From an uncultured Bilophila sp. (GTDB taxonomy: Bacteria > Desulfobacterota > Desulfovibrionia > Desulfovibrionales > Desulfovibrionaceae), in contig CABKMN010000002.1 of NCBI GenBank assembly GCA_902373525.1, forward strand, positions 1-64,000: a stretch of 64,000 bases of DNA, given 5' to 3'. Position 1 is the stretch's first letter, and every line of letters starts with the position of its first letter. Of the stretch, positions 16,437 to 24,533 are shown piece after piece. Under the pieces are notes generated by a model. The model did no database searches, was not told the DNA's origin, and was given only the letters and a program-made list of their open reading frames with translations. Both the position numbers and the translations under genes were made by a program.

Positions 16437-17375
16437 ATGGCTGAAACGGCGCGTGTGGATATGAAGAAAAGCTGGGAATTACTGACCTCTGCCATATTTC
16501 GCAGCACAGCATCCGGGCAGGGAACGACGGACGCAGCTATCAGGGGATTGGCTTTCCATCGTTATGTCAGCGCGGGTACTCCTATGCCGCGTTTTTTGAA
16601 ACCGGTCATTATCGTGGTCGCGCAGGGAAGAAAGCTGGTGCGCATTGGTAAAAATGAATATGACTATGGAGAAAATATCTGTTTTGTGACCGGAGTAAAT
16701 ATGCCTGTCGCAAGCTGCGTCATGGAGGCAAGTGAAGAGAAACCTTACTTGGCAATGTCTCTTTATCTGGATACGGAACTGCTATCCTCATTAGCTGTCA
16801 AAACTCCCTCCTCTTCCGGCTGCGCAAATGACATCTCTTGCGGTGCAATGATACAGGAGATGGAACCTGACTTGGTAGACGCTTTTCTGCGGTTGGCGGA
16901 ACTATCAAATAAGTATAATGATATTCCAGTTATGGGGGATATTCTTCTTCGAGAAATTCATTATCGTTTACTTAGAAGTCCAATCGGCAATCTCCTCCGC
17001 ACATTCAACACTCTTGGCTCACAAGGAAATCAAGTTACCAAGGCCATAAATTGGCTCCAGAAAAATTACAGAACACCTCTGCGCATAGAAGAGCTTGCCG
17101 AGCGTTCCAATATGGCCCCCTCAACATTTCATAAATATTTTAAGAGCGTTACTACTCTTAGCCCGCTGCAATATCAAAAACGTCTTCGCCTTGATGAAGC
17201 TCAGCGTCTTATGATGTCTGGGCAATGTGATGTTACTCAGGCGGCTTTCAGTGTAGGATATGAAAGTGTAACTCAATTTATTAGAGAGTATAAAAGGTTG
17301 TTTGGTAATCCTCCAAGGCGAAATATAATTTATTTAAAAAATACGAACCAAACGAATAAACTGAGTGCGATATAA
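16437..17375 (+). CDS. AraC-family regulator (AraC_N type)
   Basis: 312 residues: an N-terminal AraC_N domain (about residues 30-190; RFLKPVIIVVAQGRKLVRIG) and a C-terminal double HTH (RIEELAERSNMAPSTFHKYF, then CDVTQAAFSVGYESVTQFI). Relatives commonly regulate adjacent aldo/keto reductase, SDR or flavodoxin genes. Transcribed away from the minus-strand AKR/flavodoxin/nitroreductase operon, which it probably controls. Confidence 0.85.
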   Translation: MAETARVDMKKSWELLTSAIFRSTASGQGTTDAAIRGLAFHRYVSAGTPMPRFLKPVIIVVAQGRKLVRIGKNEYDYGENICFVTGVNMPVASCVMEASEEKPYLAMSLYLDTELLSSLAVKTPSSSGCANDISCGAMIQEMEPDLVDAFLRLAELSNKYNDIPVMGDILLREIHYRLLRSPIGNLLRTFNTLGSQGNQVTKAINWLQKNYRTPLRIEELAERSNMAPSTFHKYFKSVTTLSPLQYQKRLRLDEAQRLMMSGQCDVTQAAFSVGYESVTQFIREYKRLFGNPPRRNIIYLKNTNQTNKLSAI

Positions 17376-17398
17376 ATATTATGATAGTTGTATACTGA

Positions 17399-17930
17399 TT
17401 ACTTAAATCTCAAATTGGGGGCAGTCTGCCTTGATTTGCTTTTCTCAGTTGGTTCAGCTTCTTTGCAGAACTTATTGATTTGTTCCTGCATGGGGTTGAT
17501 GTTGGCAATATCAATATCTCCCGCCGTTCCAAAGGTATACCAGACTGTCCTGCGTCCGTACTCTATCCGTTCGTCAAAGTTCTACCCGTGGGGACGGGGG
17601 GCTGAATAATTCCTTGGCGACCTCCTGCGGCGTGTATCCGGCACGGCGCATGTACAGGGCGATAGCGGCGTCCAGCCGTGATACATCCATCTTTTCCGGG
17701 AGCCGTTTTTTGACCATTTCCCGATAGGCGGCATAGGGCGAGGGCAGAGCGCCGTTTGGGGGGAACTCGAACTTCCTGACCTTCGCGTCAGGGGCTATCC
17801 GCTTGCGGAAACGCCGAGGTTGGCAATCTATGAATTCCATTTGCCAATCCCGTGTTTGAAGCACTGGAGTAGCATCTTTGTTTCGCATGCTTTTGGGGTT
17901 CACGTTCTGCCATGAAATTGAATACGCCAC
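17399..17930 (-). pseudogene. C-terminal remnant of a relaxase/DNA-primase-type mobilisation protein
   Basis: Two frames join into one recognisable tail. 17930-17574 has SRLDAAIALYMRRAGYTPQE, typical of the helical region near the end of MobA/RepB-like relaxase-primase proteins. It hits a stop at 17574, and the next frame continues FDERIEYGRRTVWYTFGTAG DIDIANINP to a TAA at 17399, matching the usual family ending (Arg-rich helix followed by an aromatic, glycine-rich end). A frameshift near 17580 separates them and the whole N-terminal relaxase domain is missing. It marks a former plasmid or integrative element. Confidence 0.5.
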
Positions 17931-18097
17931 AGGATTTACCCAGTGGGTGCTCGATGCTCACGACTTGATTTTTTCAAGAAAGAGCAGCTTACTTTTTTCA
18001 TCAAGCTATGGTTTGAATTTTTGCTATCCTGTATTTTCACAGAAACAAAAATTTCCTTGCCGCTAAACGGGAGGAACAAAAACTGTGAGGTACATCC

Positions 18098-18883
18098 ATG
18101 CACATCCAACAGATTCGCAGCGCTATGGTGCGCATTGTTTATGCCGGAAAAACCTTTTTGACCGACCCTTGGCTGGCAGAAAAGGGGGCTATGGGGCCAT
18201 TCAATGATCCCGGCTTCCGTTACTGCTACCCTGAACAGGGCAATATAGCCATGCCCATGTGCGATTTGCCCATGCCTGTGAAAAACATTTTGGAAGGCGT
18301 TGACGCCTATATTGTGACCCATGTGCATCCAGATCATATCGACATGGCGGAGGATGGCACAGTGGGAGCTTTGATGGATAAAAATGTACCTGTATTTGTC
18401 CAGAGCGAAGAAGATGCCGCAATCCTGGCGCGCTCCGGTTTTAAGCAGGTGGATATTTTGTCTCAGGATTCATCGTTTGCGGGAATCCGCCTTGTCAAAA
18501 CACCGGGACGGCATGGAACAAAAATACCCTGCGGGCCTTCCTGCGGTGTCATTTTTGAGCATCCAGACGAAAAAAAATTGTATGTGGCTGGCGATACTAT
18601 CTGGTACGATGGAGTTGCCGACACCCTGGCCACATTCCGGCCCGATGTTATCATTCTTAACGCTTGCGCGGCAGAGTTCATTGACCAAGGACGCCTGATC
18701 ATGGACGACAATGATGTGAACAACGTCTACAACGCTTGCCCGAATGCAAAAATTATCGTCAGTCATATGGATAATGTTGCGCATGCTGCCATCACCCGAA
18801 AGAGTATGCGCGAACTTCTCACAAGGCGTGGTGTCTGGGACAAGGTGCTTATGCCCGACGATGGGGAAAGCTATTCCTTCTGA
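18098..18883 (+). CDS. Metallo-beta-lactamase-fold hydrolase
   Basis: A 261-residue MBL-fold protein of the UlaG-like branch: TFLTDPWL, the metal motif VTHVHPDHIDMAED (HxHxDH), VKTPGRHGTKIP, YVAGDTIWYD (metal Asp) and VSHMDNVAHAAITR (final His). Such proteins hydrolyse phosphoesters, lactones or phosphodiesters; substrate unknown. Single gene at the right edge of the A+T-rich island. Its 3' half is overlapped in antisense by the run-on tail of the AraC gene that follows. Confidence 0.83.
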   Translation: MHIQQIRSAMVRIVYAGKTFLTDPWLAEKGAMGPFNDPGFRYCYPEQGNIAMPMCDLPMPVKNILEGVDAYIVTHVHPDHIDMAEDGTVGALMDKNVPVFVQSEEDAAILARSGFKQVDILSQDSSFAGIRLVKTPGRHGTKIPCGPSCGVIFEHPDEKKLYVAGDTIWYDGVADTLATFRPDVIILNACAAEFIDQGRLIMDDNDVNNVYNACPNAKIIVSHMDNVAHAAITRKSMRELLTRRGVWDKVLMPDDGESYSF

Positions 18884-19723
18884 TTTTCTCTCTCTCTCTC
18901 TCTCTGGCCTGCCTTCCTGTCCCTGACGGCGTCTGCCGATCATGCCGGGGGTTGCGCCGAAGTGTTTTTTGAAGGCGGCGATGAACGCGGATACGGAATT
19001 GTAGCCGCAGTTCAGCGCCACCGCCGTGACGCTTTGTCCGTCCTCTATTTCGGTCATGGCGTGCTGGAGGCGCATGCTTTGCAGCCAGCGTCCGAAGGTC
19101 TGTCCGGTCTGCCGGATGAACAGGCGGGCGAGGGTTTTCTCGGACATGCCCAGTTGCCGGCTCCAGTCCGAAAGCCGCACCGGGGCGTCCGGCGCGGAGA
19201 GGGCGTTGGCGCACAGTTCCACCAGCCGGTGTTCGCAGGGCATCAGCAGCGGCGCGCCCACCTCCTTGCTCGCCTTCAGCCGATCCATGAGCACGAGGCC
19301 GAGGCGGCGGCCCTCCTCGGTACTGAGGTCGGGCCGGAGGTCGTCCACGGCGAGGATCAGTTCGCGGAGCAGGGGCGTCATTTCGATGCCGTGGCAGCGG
19401 TGGAAGCGCGGCAGGCTCTCGAAGATCGACGCGTGGAGAAACAGGGAACGGTTCCACGAGGATTCGGGCATGTACCATTCGTGCTGGAGGCCGGGGGGCA
19501 CCCATGTGGCCCGGTAGCCCTGACCGAGAAAATTGCCCGCGCCGGTACACAACACGATGCTCCCCGTGCATACGTACAACAGTTCGCCCCAGTCGGGGTG
19601 GACGTGCAGATCGCTCCACGTTCCGGCGTCCTGCCTTTCGTTGAATGCGTACAGGAACTGCCTGTCGTCCACGAAACAGGCTTCGTTGGTCCGGGGATTC
19701 CAGTAGTGCTGGCGCAGCGGCAT
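18470..19723 (-). CDS. AraC-family regulator with (GA)9 tract and run-on C-terminus
   Basis: Residues 1-270 are a normal AraC regulator: cupin (DLHVHPDWGELLYVCTG), HTH (LSDWSRQLGMSEKTLARLF) and VTAVALNCGYNSVSAFIAAF. Then a (GA)9 dinucleotide run at 18887-18904 encodes Glu-Arg repeats, after which the frame continues about 140 residues antisense to the MBL gene with no domain resemblance. Loss of one GA unit would end the protein 13 codons later; gain of one would end it within five. The normal family length (about 285 residues) agrees with either alternative. Frame-switching or assembly error is therefore possible. No obvious target beside it except the amidohydrolase/TRAP locus transcribed divergently. 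Confidence 0.75.
   Translation of the reverse strand: MPLRQHYWNPRTNEACFVDDRQFLYAFNERQDAGTWSDLHVHPDWGELLYVCTGSIVLCTGAGNFLGQGYRATWVPPGLQHEWYMPESSWNRSLFLHASIFESLPRFHRCHGIEMTPLLRELILAVDDLRPDLSTEEGRRLGLVLMDRLKASKEVGAPLLMPCEHRLVELCANALSAPDAPVRLSDWSRQLGMSEKTLARLFIRQTGQTFGRWLQSMRLQHAMTEIEDGQSVTAVALNCGYNSVSAFIAAFKKHFGATPGMIGRRRQGQEGRPERERERKSEGIAFPIVGHKHLVPDTTPCEKFAHTLSGDGSMRNIIHMTDDNFCIRASVVDVVHIIVVHDQASLVNELCRASVKNDNIGPECGQGVGNSIVPDSIASHIQFFFVWMLKNDTAGRPAGYFCSMPSRCFDKADSRKR
18887..18905. repeat. (TC)9 / (GA)9 microsatellite
   Basis: Nine uninterrupted TC units four bases after the MBL stop and inside the C-terminal coding region of the opposite-strand AraC gene. Such runs mutate by slipped-strand replication and change the reading frame of the AraC tail. 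Confidence 0.85.
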
Positions 19724-20348
19724 GGCGTTTCTCTCGGTGACGGTTCGGATGCTGTGGAGCTGCTTTTGTTCTGCAATTCACAAAAAAGACGGCCTGCGCG
19801 ACAGCTCCGCACGGATCAGAAAAAGTATTTTATCTGTAATGCAGGACTGTTGTGCGAAAGCGATTCGCAAACGCCCTTTGGCCTCCGTTTTCCGTGGGCC
19901 CCCGCAGGCCGGGAAACGCGGCTTCATGTATGCCTTTTCTGATACACGAGAGGGTCCCATGATGCAATCCGGACCTGCGGGAACCGCGCGCAACGATTTA
20001 TTTTGTTTTCTATCATACTGAATTGCATTTCTTTTTATCAAAAAAATCGGTTTATCTCTCAAAATGTCCTTTTGGCGTTATTTTTTGTCCGTACTCCGCA
20101 AGCAGACCGCGCCTTCTCTGTCGTATTTTTCCCAATAGAACGAAACGAGTTTTGCGGATCGCCATAATCGGCTTATTCCATTGTTGAAAAAAGCCGAATC
20201 GGGACGTTTTGTCCTCAAAAACGATTCGTTCGGAAAAGCACAATAGCTCAAAATGGACATTTGAGCCGCGTGCCGTTTTTTTGGGGATTTGCCCCGCCAC
20301 CGCGTTCCGAGCGCCCCCATACGACGCGCAACCAAGGAGTAGCTTCAC
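19724..20348. other. Long divergent intergenic region
   Basis: About 625 bp without a convincing gene. The middle and right parts are A+T-rich islands in G+C-rich surroundings (several T-runs near 20020-20090) and carry an inverted-repeat element at 20246-20266 with a related half at 20058-20069. It likely holds promoters and operators for the AraC regulator and the amidohydrolase operon. Confidence 0.5.
20246..20266. promoter_or_regulatory. Palindromic operator candidate
   Basis: GCTCAAA-N7-TTTGAGC, a 7-bp perfect dyad, 82 bp before the amidohydrolase start. CTCAAAATGTCC at 20058-20069 is a near inverted copy of its right half (GGACATTTGAG). Two related sites 190 bp apart between divergent genes suggest a regulator-binding pair, possibly for the neighbouring AraC protein. 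Confidence 0.35.
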
Positions 20349-21953
20349 ATGTTGGTAAGGAAAAAGACCGTCTATGTCGGGGCCGACATCGCAACCATGT
20401 CCGATGCGCTTCCCAAGGCCGAGGCCGTCTGCGTTGCGGACGGACGCATCGAGTGCGTCGGCGGCAGGGAGGACGTGCGCCGGTACGCCGGGGCCGGGGA
20501 ATACGACGTGGTGGACCTCGGCGGCGGGACCCTCTATCCGGGATTCATCGACACGCACAGCCATCTGTCGTCGTACAGCAATTGTCTGGATCAGGTGTAT
20601 TGCGGCTCGTCCCTCGGCTCCATCTCCGGCGTGCAGCGGGCCTTGCGCGACAGGGCGGCGACCAGCGGCGGGGAATGGATCGTCGGGTACGGTTTCGACG
20701 ATTCCGGCATCGCGGACAACCGGCATATGGATCGCCATGATCTCGACGCGGTCTGCGCGGACCGTCCGGTGCTGGTGGTGCATATTTCCGTACACATGGG
20801 CTACGTCAACACCATCGGTCTGCAACGCCTCGGCTTTACGGCGGATACGCATATCCCCGGCGGCGAGATCGTGCTCGACGGGAACGGCAGGCCCACCGGC
20901 CTGCTGCTCGAAAACGCGCTGCTCGCGGCGCTCGGCAAGCTGCCCGTGCCCACGCCCGAGGAAGTGCGCGGCAACCTCACCCGGGCCATCGCCGAATACA
21001 ACCGGCAGGGATTTACCACGTTTCAGGACGGCGGCCTCGGCATCAACGGCGACGCCTCCTCCTTCCTTTCCGCCTATATGGAGCTTGCCCGCGAGGACCG
21101 GCTGAACGCCCGCGCCTACCTCCAGTTCCTTCCCGTGGAGATGGATCAGCTTCTCGCCAAAGGGCTATGGGGCATCGGCACGGATCACGTGAAGCTCGGC
21201 GGGGTCAAATATTTCGCGGACGGATCGATTCAGGGCTTCACCGGCGCGCTGCTCGAAGACTACCACACGCGCCCCGGCTACAAGGGCGAACTGCTCTGGG
21301 AACCCGAGGCAATCGAAGCCACCATCGTCAAATACCATTGCCTCGGCCTTCAGGTCGCCGTGCACACCAACGGCGACGCCGCCTCGGAAGCCGTCATCCG
21401 GGCCTTTGAAAAGGCGGTGGAGCGTTGCCCGCGTACGGACCTGCGCCACATGCTCATTCACGCGCAGCTCGTTTCCGACGCCCAGCTTGAGCGGCTCAGG
21501 GCGTGTGGGGTCATCCCGTCCCTGTTCGCGCGCCACATCGAAGTCTGGGGGGATCGCCACTGCGCCGTCTTCCTCGGCCCCGAGCGCACGGCGCGCATGG
21601 ACCCGGCGGGTTCCTGCGTCCGGCTCGGCATGCCGTTCTCGCTGCATGTGGACACGCCCGTCCTGCCGGTGACGGCCCTCGGAAGCATGCACGCGGCGGT
21701 CAACCGCGTCAGCGACGGCGGGGTGCTGTTCGGTGCGGACCAGCGCATCACGGCGCATCAGGCGCTTGAAGCGTACACGACCTACGCCTCCCTGTGCTGC
21801 GGCGGCGAAAGGGACCGGGGCCGTATCGAGCCGGGACGCTACGCCGACTTCGTGCTCCTCGACCGCGATCTCGAAGCCGTCGATCCGTCCGAAATCAAAA
21901 GCGTCAAGGTCCGCATGACCATCTGCGGCGGGCGCATCGTGCATCAGGCCTGA
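20349..21953 (+). CDS. Metal-dependent amidohydrolase (YtcJ-like, Amidohydro_3)
   Basis: 534 residues, amidohydrolase superfamily. The metal-binding HxH is in LYPGFIDTHSHLSSY (near residue 75), later histidines lie in VAVHTNGDAASEAVI and MLIHAQLVSDA, and the barrel closes with SLHVDTPV. The C-terminal GRYADFVLLDRDLEAVDP is the second beta-sandwich strand set shared with deacetylases and imidazolonepropionase relatives. No signal peptide, so cytoplasmic. It probably hydrolyses an amide, carbamate or cyclic amide bond of the compound imported by the downstream TRAP system. The long family divergence prevents a substrate call. Confidence 0.82.
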   Translation: MLVRKKTVYVGADIATMSDALPKAEAVCVADGRIECVGGREDVRRYAGAGEYDVVDLGGGTLYPGFIDTHSHLSSYSNCLDQVYCGSSLGSISGVQRALRDRAATSGGEWIVGYGFDDSGIADNRHMDRHDLDAVCADRPVLVVHISVHMGYVNTIGLQRLGFTADTHIPGGEIVLDGNGRPTGLLLENALLAALGKLPVPTPEEVRGNLTRAIAEYNRQGFTTFQDGGLGINGDASSFLSAYMELAREDRLNARAYLQFLPVEMDQLLAKGLWGIGTDHVKLGGVKYFADGSIQGFTGALLEDYHTRPGYKGELLWEPEAIEATIVKYHCLGLQVAVHTNGDAASEAVIRAFEKAVERCPRTDLRHMLIHAQLVSDAQLERLRACGVIPSLFARHIEVWGDRHCAVFLGPERTARMDPAGSCVRLGMPFSLHVDTPVLPVTALGSMHAAVNRVSDGGVLFGADQRITAHQALEAYTTYASLCCGGERDRGRIEPGRYADFVLLDRDLEAVDPSEIKSVKVRMTICGGRIVHQA

Positions 21954-22137
21954 CCGTTTTCCCTTCAACAGGGAAACCGGACGTCGCTTCGCCCGTCCGC
22001 ACGGGCCGGGCGGGGGCGCACCGGCGGGGAACATTCCTCAGACGGGGCACGGGGCGGCGGACCCGCCGGTGCGCCCGCACCTTGCCGCCGGAGACGGCCT
22101 TTCCTTTCTCAACCGGCATCAACCGGAGGTTTTCGTC

Positions 22138-23373
22138 ATGAACGCGCAACGCCTTTTCGACACGCTGGAAGAACTCGCCGCCTGCAACGCCACGCCCGGC
22201 AACGGCGTGACCCGTTTTTCGTGGACCGACGCGGATCGGATGGCCCGACGCGTCCTTGAACGCGAACTTCGCTCCATCGGGCTGGAACCCCGGACCGACG
22301 GCATGGGCAACCTGCACGCCCGGCTGGAAGGCGCCTCCTCCCTTCCCGCCGTGCTCACCGGGTCCCACCTCGACACCGTACGGCACGGCGGCCGTCTCGA
22401 CGGCACGTACGGCGTCGTCGCCGCTCTGGAAGCCCTCCGCTCCTTCCACGACGAGGGGTTCCGGCCCGAGCGGAGCGTCGAATTCATCGCCTTTGCCGAA
22501 GAGGAGGGCTCCAACTTCGGCTCCACCTGCCTCGGCAGCAAGGGGCTGGCAGGGCAGATCGACGCGGACGGGCTGCGGGCGCTTTCCGACGGGACGGGCA
22601 CCGCCTACGACCGCCTGCGGGCCTTCGGCCTGCATCCCGACAATCTGCCCGCCGAGCGTATCCGGCCCGAAGCCGTGCGCGCCTTCCTCGAAGTCCACAT
22701 CGAGCAGAACGCCGTCCTTGAAGAAACCGGGCATGAGCTCGGCATCGTCACCGCCATTTCCGGGATGCGCCTGCACCGCATCACCTACCGGGGGCATTCC
22801 GATCACGCCGCCAGCCCCATGCGGGGCCGCCGCGATCCCGTCGCCGGGTTCGCCGAGCTGGCCTCCCGGATGGAACGGCTCTGGAAGGACGGCGGGCTGC
22901 CCGAAGATTTTTCCTGCACCGTCGGTGAACTGGCCTGTTCCCCCAACGTGGGGATCGTCGTTCCCGAATCGGTGACGTTCACCATCGACATACGCCATGT
23001 GGACGTGCCCGTGCTGGAAGAAGGCTGGAAGCGCATCGAGGCCCTCGTGCGTTCCGTGGCCGAATCCCGCGGGCTTGTTTCGGAGCTTGTCCGGCTTTCC
23101 GCCAGCGGGGGCGTCCGTACGTCCCCGGAGGTGGGGGAAGCGTTCCGGCTGGCGGCGGAGAGACGGGGTGTCCAACCGCTTTTCCTCAAGAGCGGTCCCG
23201 CTCACGACGCCGCAAGCCTCGGATGCCGCGTGCCGGTCGGGCTGTTGTTCGTTCCGAGCATCAGGGGGCTGAGCCATTGTCCGCAGGAGGACACCGCGCC
23301 CGAACACCTCGCTTTGGGGGCATCGGTGCTTGAAGACGCGTTGCGCTCCCTCGCGGGGGATGGCCGCCCCTGA
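22138..23373 (+). CDS. M20-family Zn hydrolase (N-carbamoyl-L-amino-acid hydrolase / allantoate amidohydrolase-like)
   Basis: 411 residues. Metal-binding residues appear as the His of TGSHLDTV, the Glu pair in AFAEEEGSNFGSTCLGS, the His of EVHIEQNAVLEE and the C-terminal His of LSHCPQEDTAPEHL. This pattern is specific to the hydantoinase/carbamoylase branch (HyuC, AllC, UAH). It removes a carbamoyl, formyl or ureido group from an amino acid-like compound. Start at 22138, since the family similarity begins at MNAQRLFDTL. It sits between an amidohydrolase and two TRAP binding proteins, suggesting two-step ring opening and decarbamoylation of an imported nitrogen compound. Confidence 0.85.
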   Translation: MNAQRLFDTLEELAACNATPGNGVTRFSWTDADRMARRVLERELRSIGLEPRTDGMGNLHARLEGASSLPAVLTGSHLDTVRHGGRLDGTYGVVAALEALRSFHDEGFRPERSVEFIAFAEEEGSNFGSTCLGSKGLAGQIDADGLRALSDGTGTAYDRLRAFGLHPDNLPAERIRPEAVRAFLEVHIEQNAVLEETGHELGIVTAISGMRLHRITYRGHSDHAASPMRGRRDPVAGFAELASRMERLWKDGGLPEDFSCTVGELACSPNVGIVVPESVTFTIDIRHVDVPVLEEGWKRIEALVRSVAESRGLVSELVRLSASGGVRTSPEVGEAFRLAAERRGVQPLFLKSGPAHDAASLGCRVPVGLLFVPSIRGLSHCPQEDTAPEHLALGASVLEDALRSLAGDGRP

Positions 23374-23424
23374 TGCCGGAACCCGCCGGTTCCCGTGGAT
23401 AACCCTATTCAGAGGAGAAACTGT

Positions 23425-24456
23425 ATGAAGAGGCTTTTCGCCGCCGTGCTGCTGTGCGCCGCCGCGCTGCTCGTTCAGGGGCAGGCGCGGGCCGCGTCCA
23501 AGATTCCAGTGATCGTGGCGTCCTCCGTGGACACCAGCGAACAGAACTACATGAACGTCACCTACAGGAAGCTGGTGGAACTCGCGCAGAAATATTCCGG
23601 CGACGCTTTCGAGTTCCAGCTCTTCCCGAGCATGCAGCTCGGCGACGAGCAGGAAACCGTGCGCGCCATGCAGCTCGGCACCATCCAGATTTCCATGCTC
23701 GCCACCAACAACTACGCGCCGTTCGCACCGTCCTGCGGCTGGGTGAACATGCCCTACCTGTTTGATACGCTGGAGGAATTCCGCGCGCTCGTCGACGCCA
23801 TGTGGGACCGGAACAACGAATGGGCGATCAGGGAAGGCGGCTGCCGCATCCTGTCCATCCTCGACATCGGGTACCGCCAGCTCACCACCAGCGCCAAGCA
23901 CCCGGTCCGCAGGCTCGAAGACGCCAAGGGCATCAAGATACGCACCCCGCAGAACGCGCTTATGGTGTCCACCTTCAAGGCGCTGGGCCTCGAACCCACG
24001 GCGGTCTCCTTCTCCGAAACCTTCAACGCGCTCCAGCAGGGCGTGGTGGACGGGCAGGAGGGCTGCTTCAACAACGTGGTGACCCTGAAGTTCTACGAAG
24101 CGCAGAAGTACGCCACCATGATCAACTATTCCGTACACAGCGCCAACTTCATCGCCAGCGAGCGCTGGTTGCAGAGCCTGCCCGAAAAGGAACGCAACGC
24201 CCTGATCCGCGCGGGCAGGGAAGCCATGCTCTACGAACGCACCAAGGTCGCGGGCATGCTTGAAGCCGACGACAAGCTGATGCGGGAACACGGCATGGAA
24301 CTGCTCGGCGTGGTCGAAGACCTGCCCGAATGGGTCCGGCTGGGCCGTACCGCGTGGCCCAAGTGCTACGACGTCATCGGCGACGGCGACGCCGCCAAGG
24401 GCAGGGCCGTCATGGAGATCGTGCTCGCCGAGAAGGACGCGCTCGCCAGGAAGTAA
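23425..24456 (+). CDS. dctP: TRAP transporter substrate-binding protein DctP (copy 1)
   Basis: 343 residues; signal peptide ending near ARA (residue 25), then a DctP fold with QLFPSMQLGDEQETVRAMQL and the substrate-carboxylate Arg in KGIKIRTPQNALMV. Periplasmic receptor that hands its ligand to DctQM. Bases 23950-24365 are identical to 25062-25477 in the next gene, while the N-terminal third differs at many sites. AGGAG precedes the start. A small hairpin (24466-24498) separates it from copy 2. Confidence 0.9.
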   Translation: MKRLFAAVLLCAAALLVQGQARAASKIPVIVASSVDTSEQNYMNVTYRKLVELAQKYSGDAFEFQLFPSMQLGDEQETVRAMQLGTIQISMLATNNYAPFAPSCGWVNMPYLFDTLEEFRALVDAMWDRNNEWAIREGGCRILSILDIGYRQLTTSAKHPVRRLEDAKGIKIRTPQNALMVSTFKALGLEPTAVSFSETFNALQQGVVDGQEGCFNNVVTLKFYEAQKYATMINYSVHSANFIASERWLQSLPEKERNALIRAGREAMLYERTKVAGMLEADDKLMREHGMELLGVVEDLPEWVRLGRTAWPKCYDVIGDGDAAKGRAVMEIVLAEKDALARK

Positions 24457-24465
24457 CCCCCGGAA

Positions 24466-24498
24466 CGGCCCCGAATTTCATTGGGGGAGGAGGGGCCG
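24466..24498. terminator. Weak hairpin between DctP copies
   Basis: CGGCCCC pairs with GGGGCCG across about 19 bases. Likely an mRNA-stabilising or attenuating element inside the operon, not a full terminator. Confidence 0.35.
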
Positions 24499-24533
24499 CG
24501 GTTTCCGTTTCCATTTACTCAGGAGTTTGCCAG

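Noticed and set aside
21904..24291. 795-codon open frame on the minus strand
   Set aside because: It is antisense to the M20 hydrolase and DctP genes, has low-complexity His/Gly/Val/Glu composition, shows no family motif and depends on G+C-rich codon structure of the plus strand.
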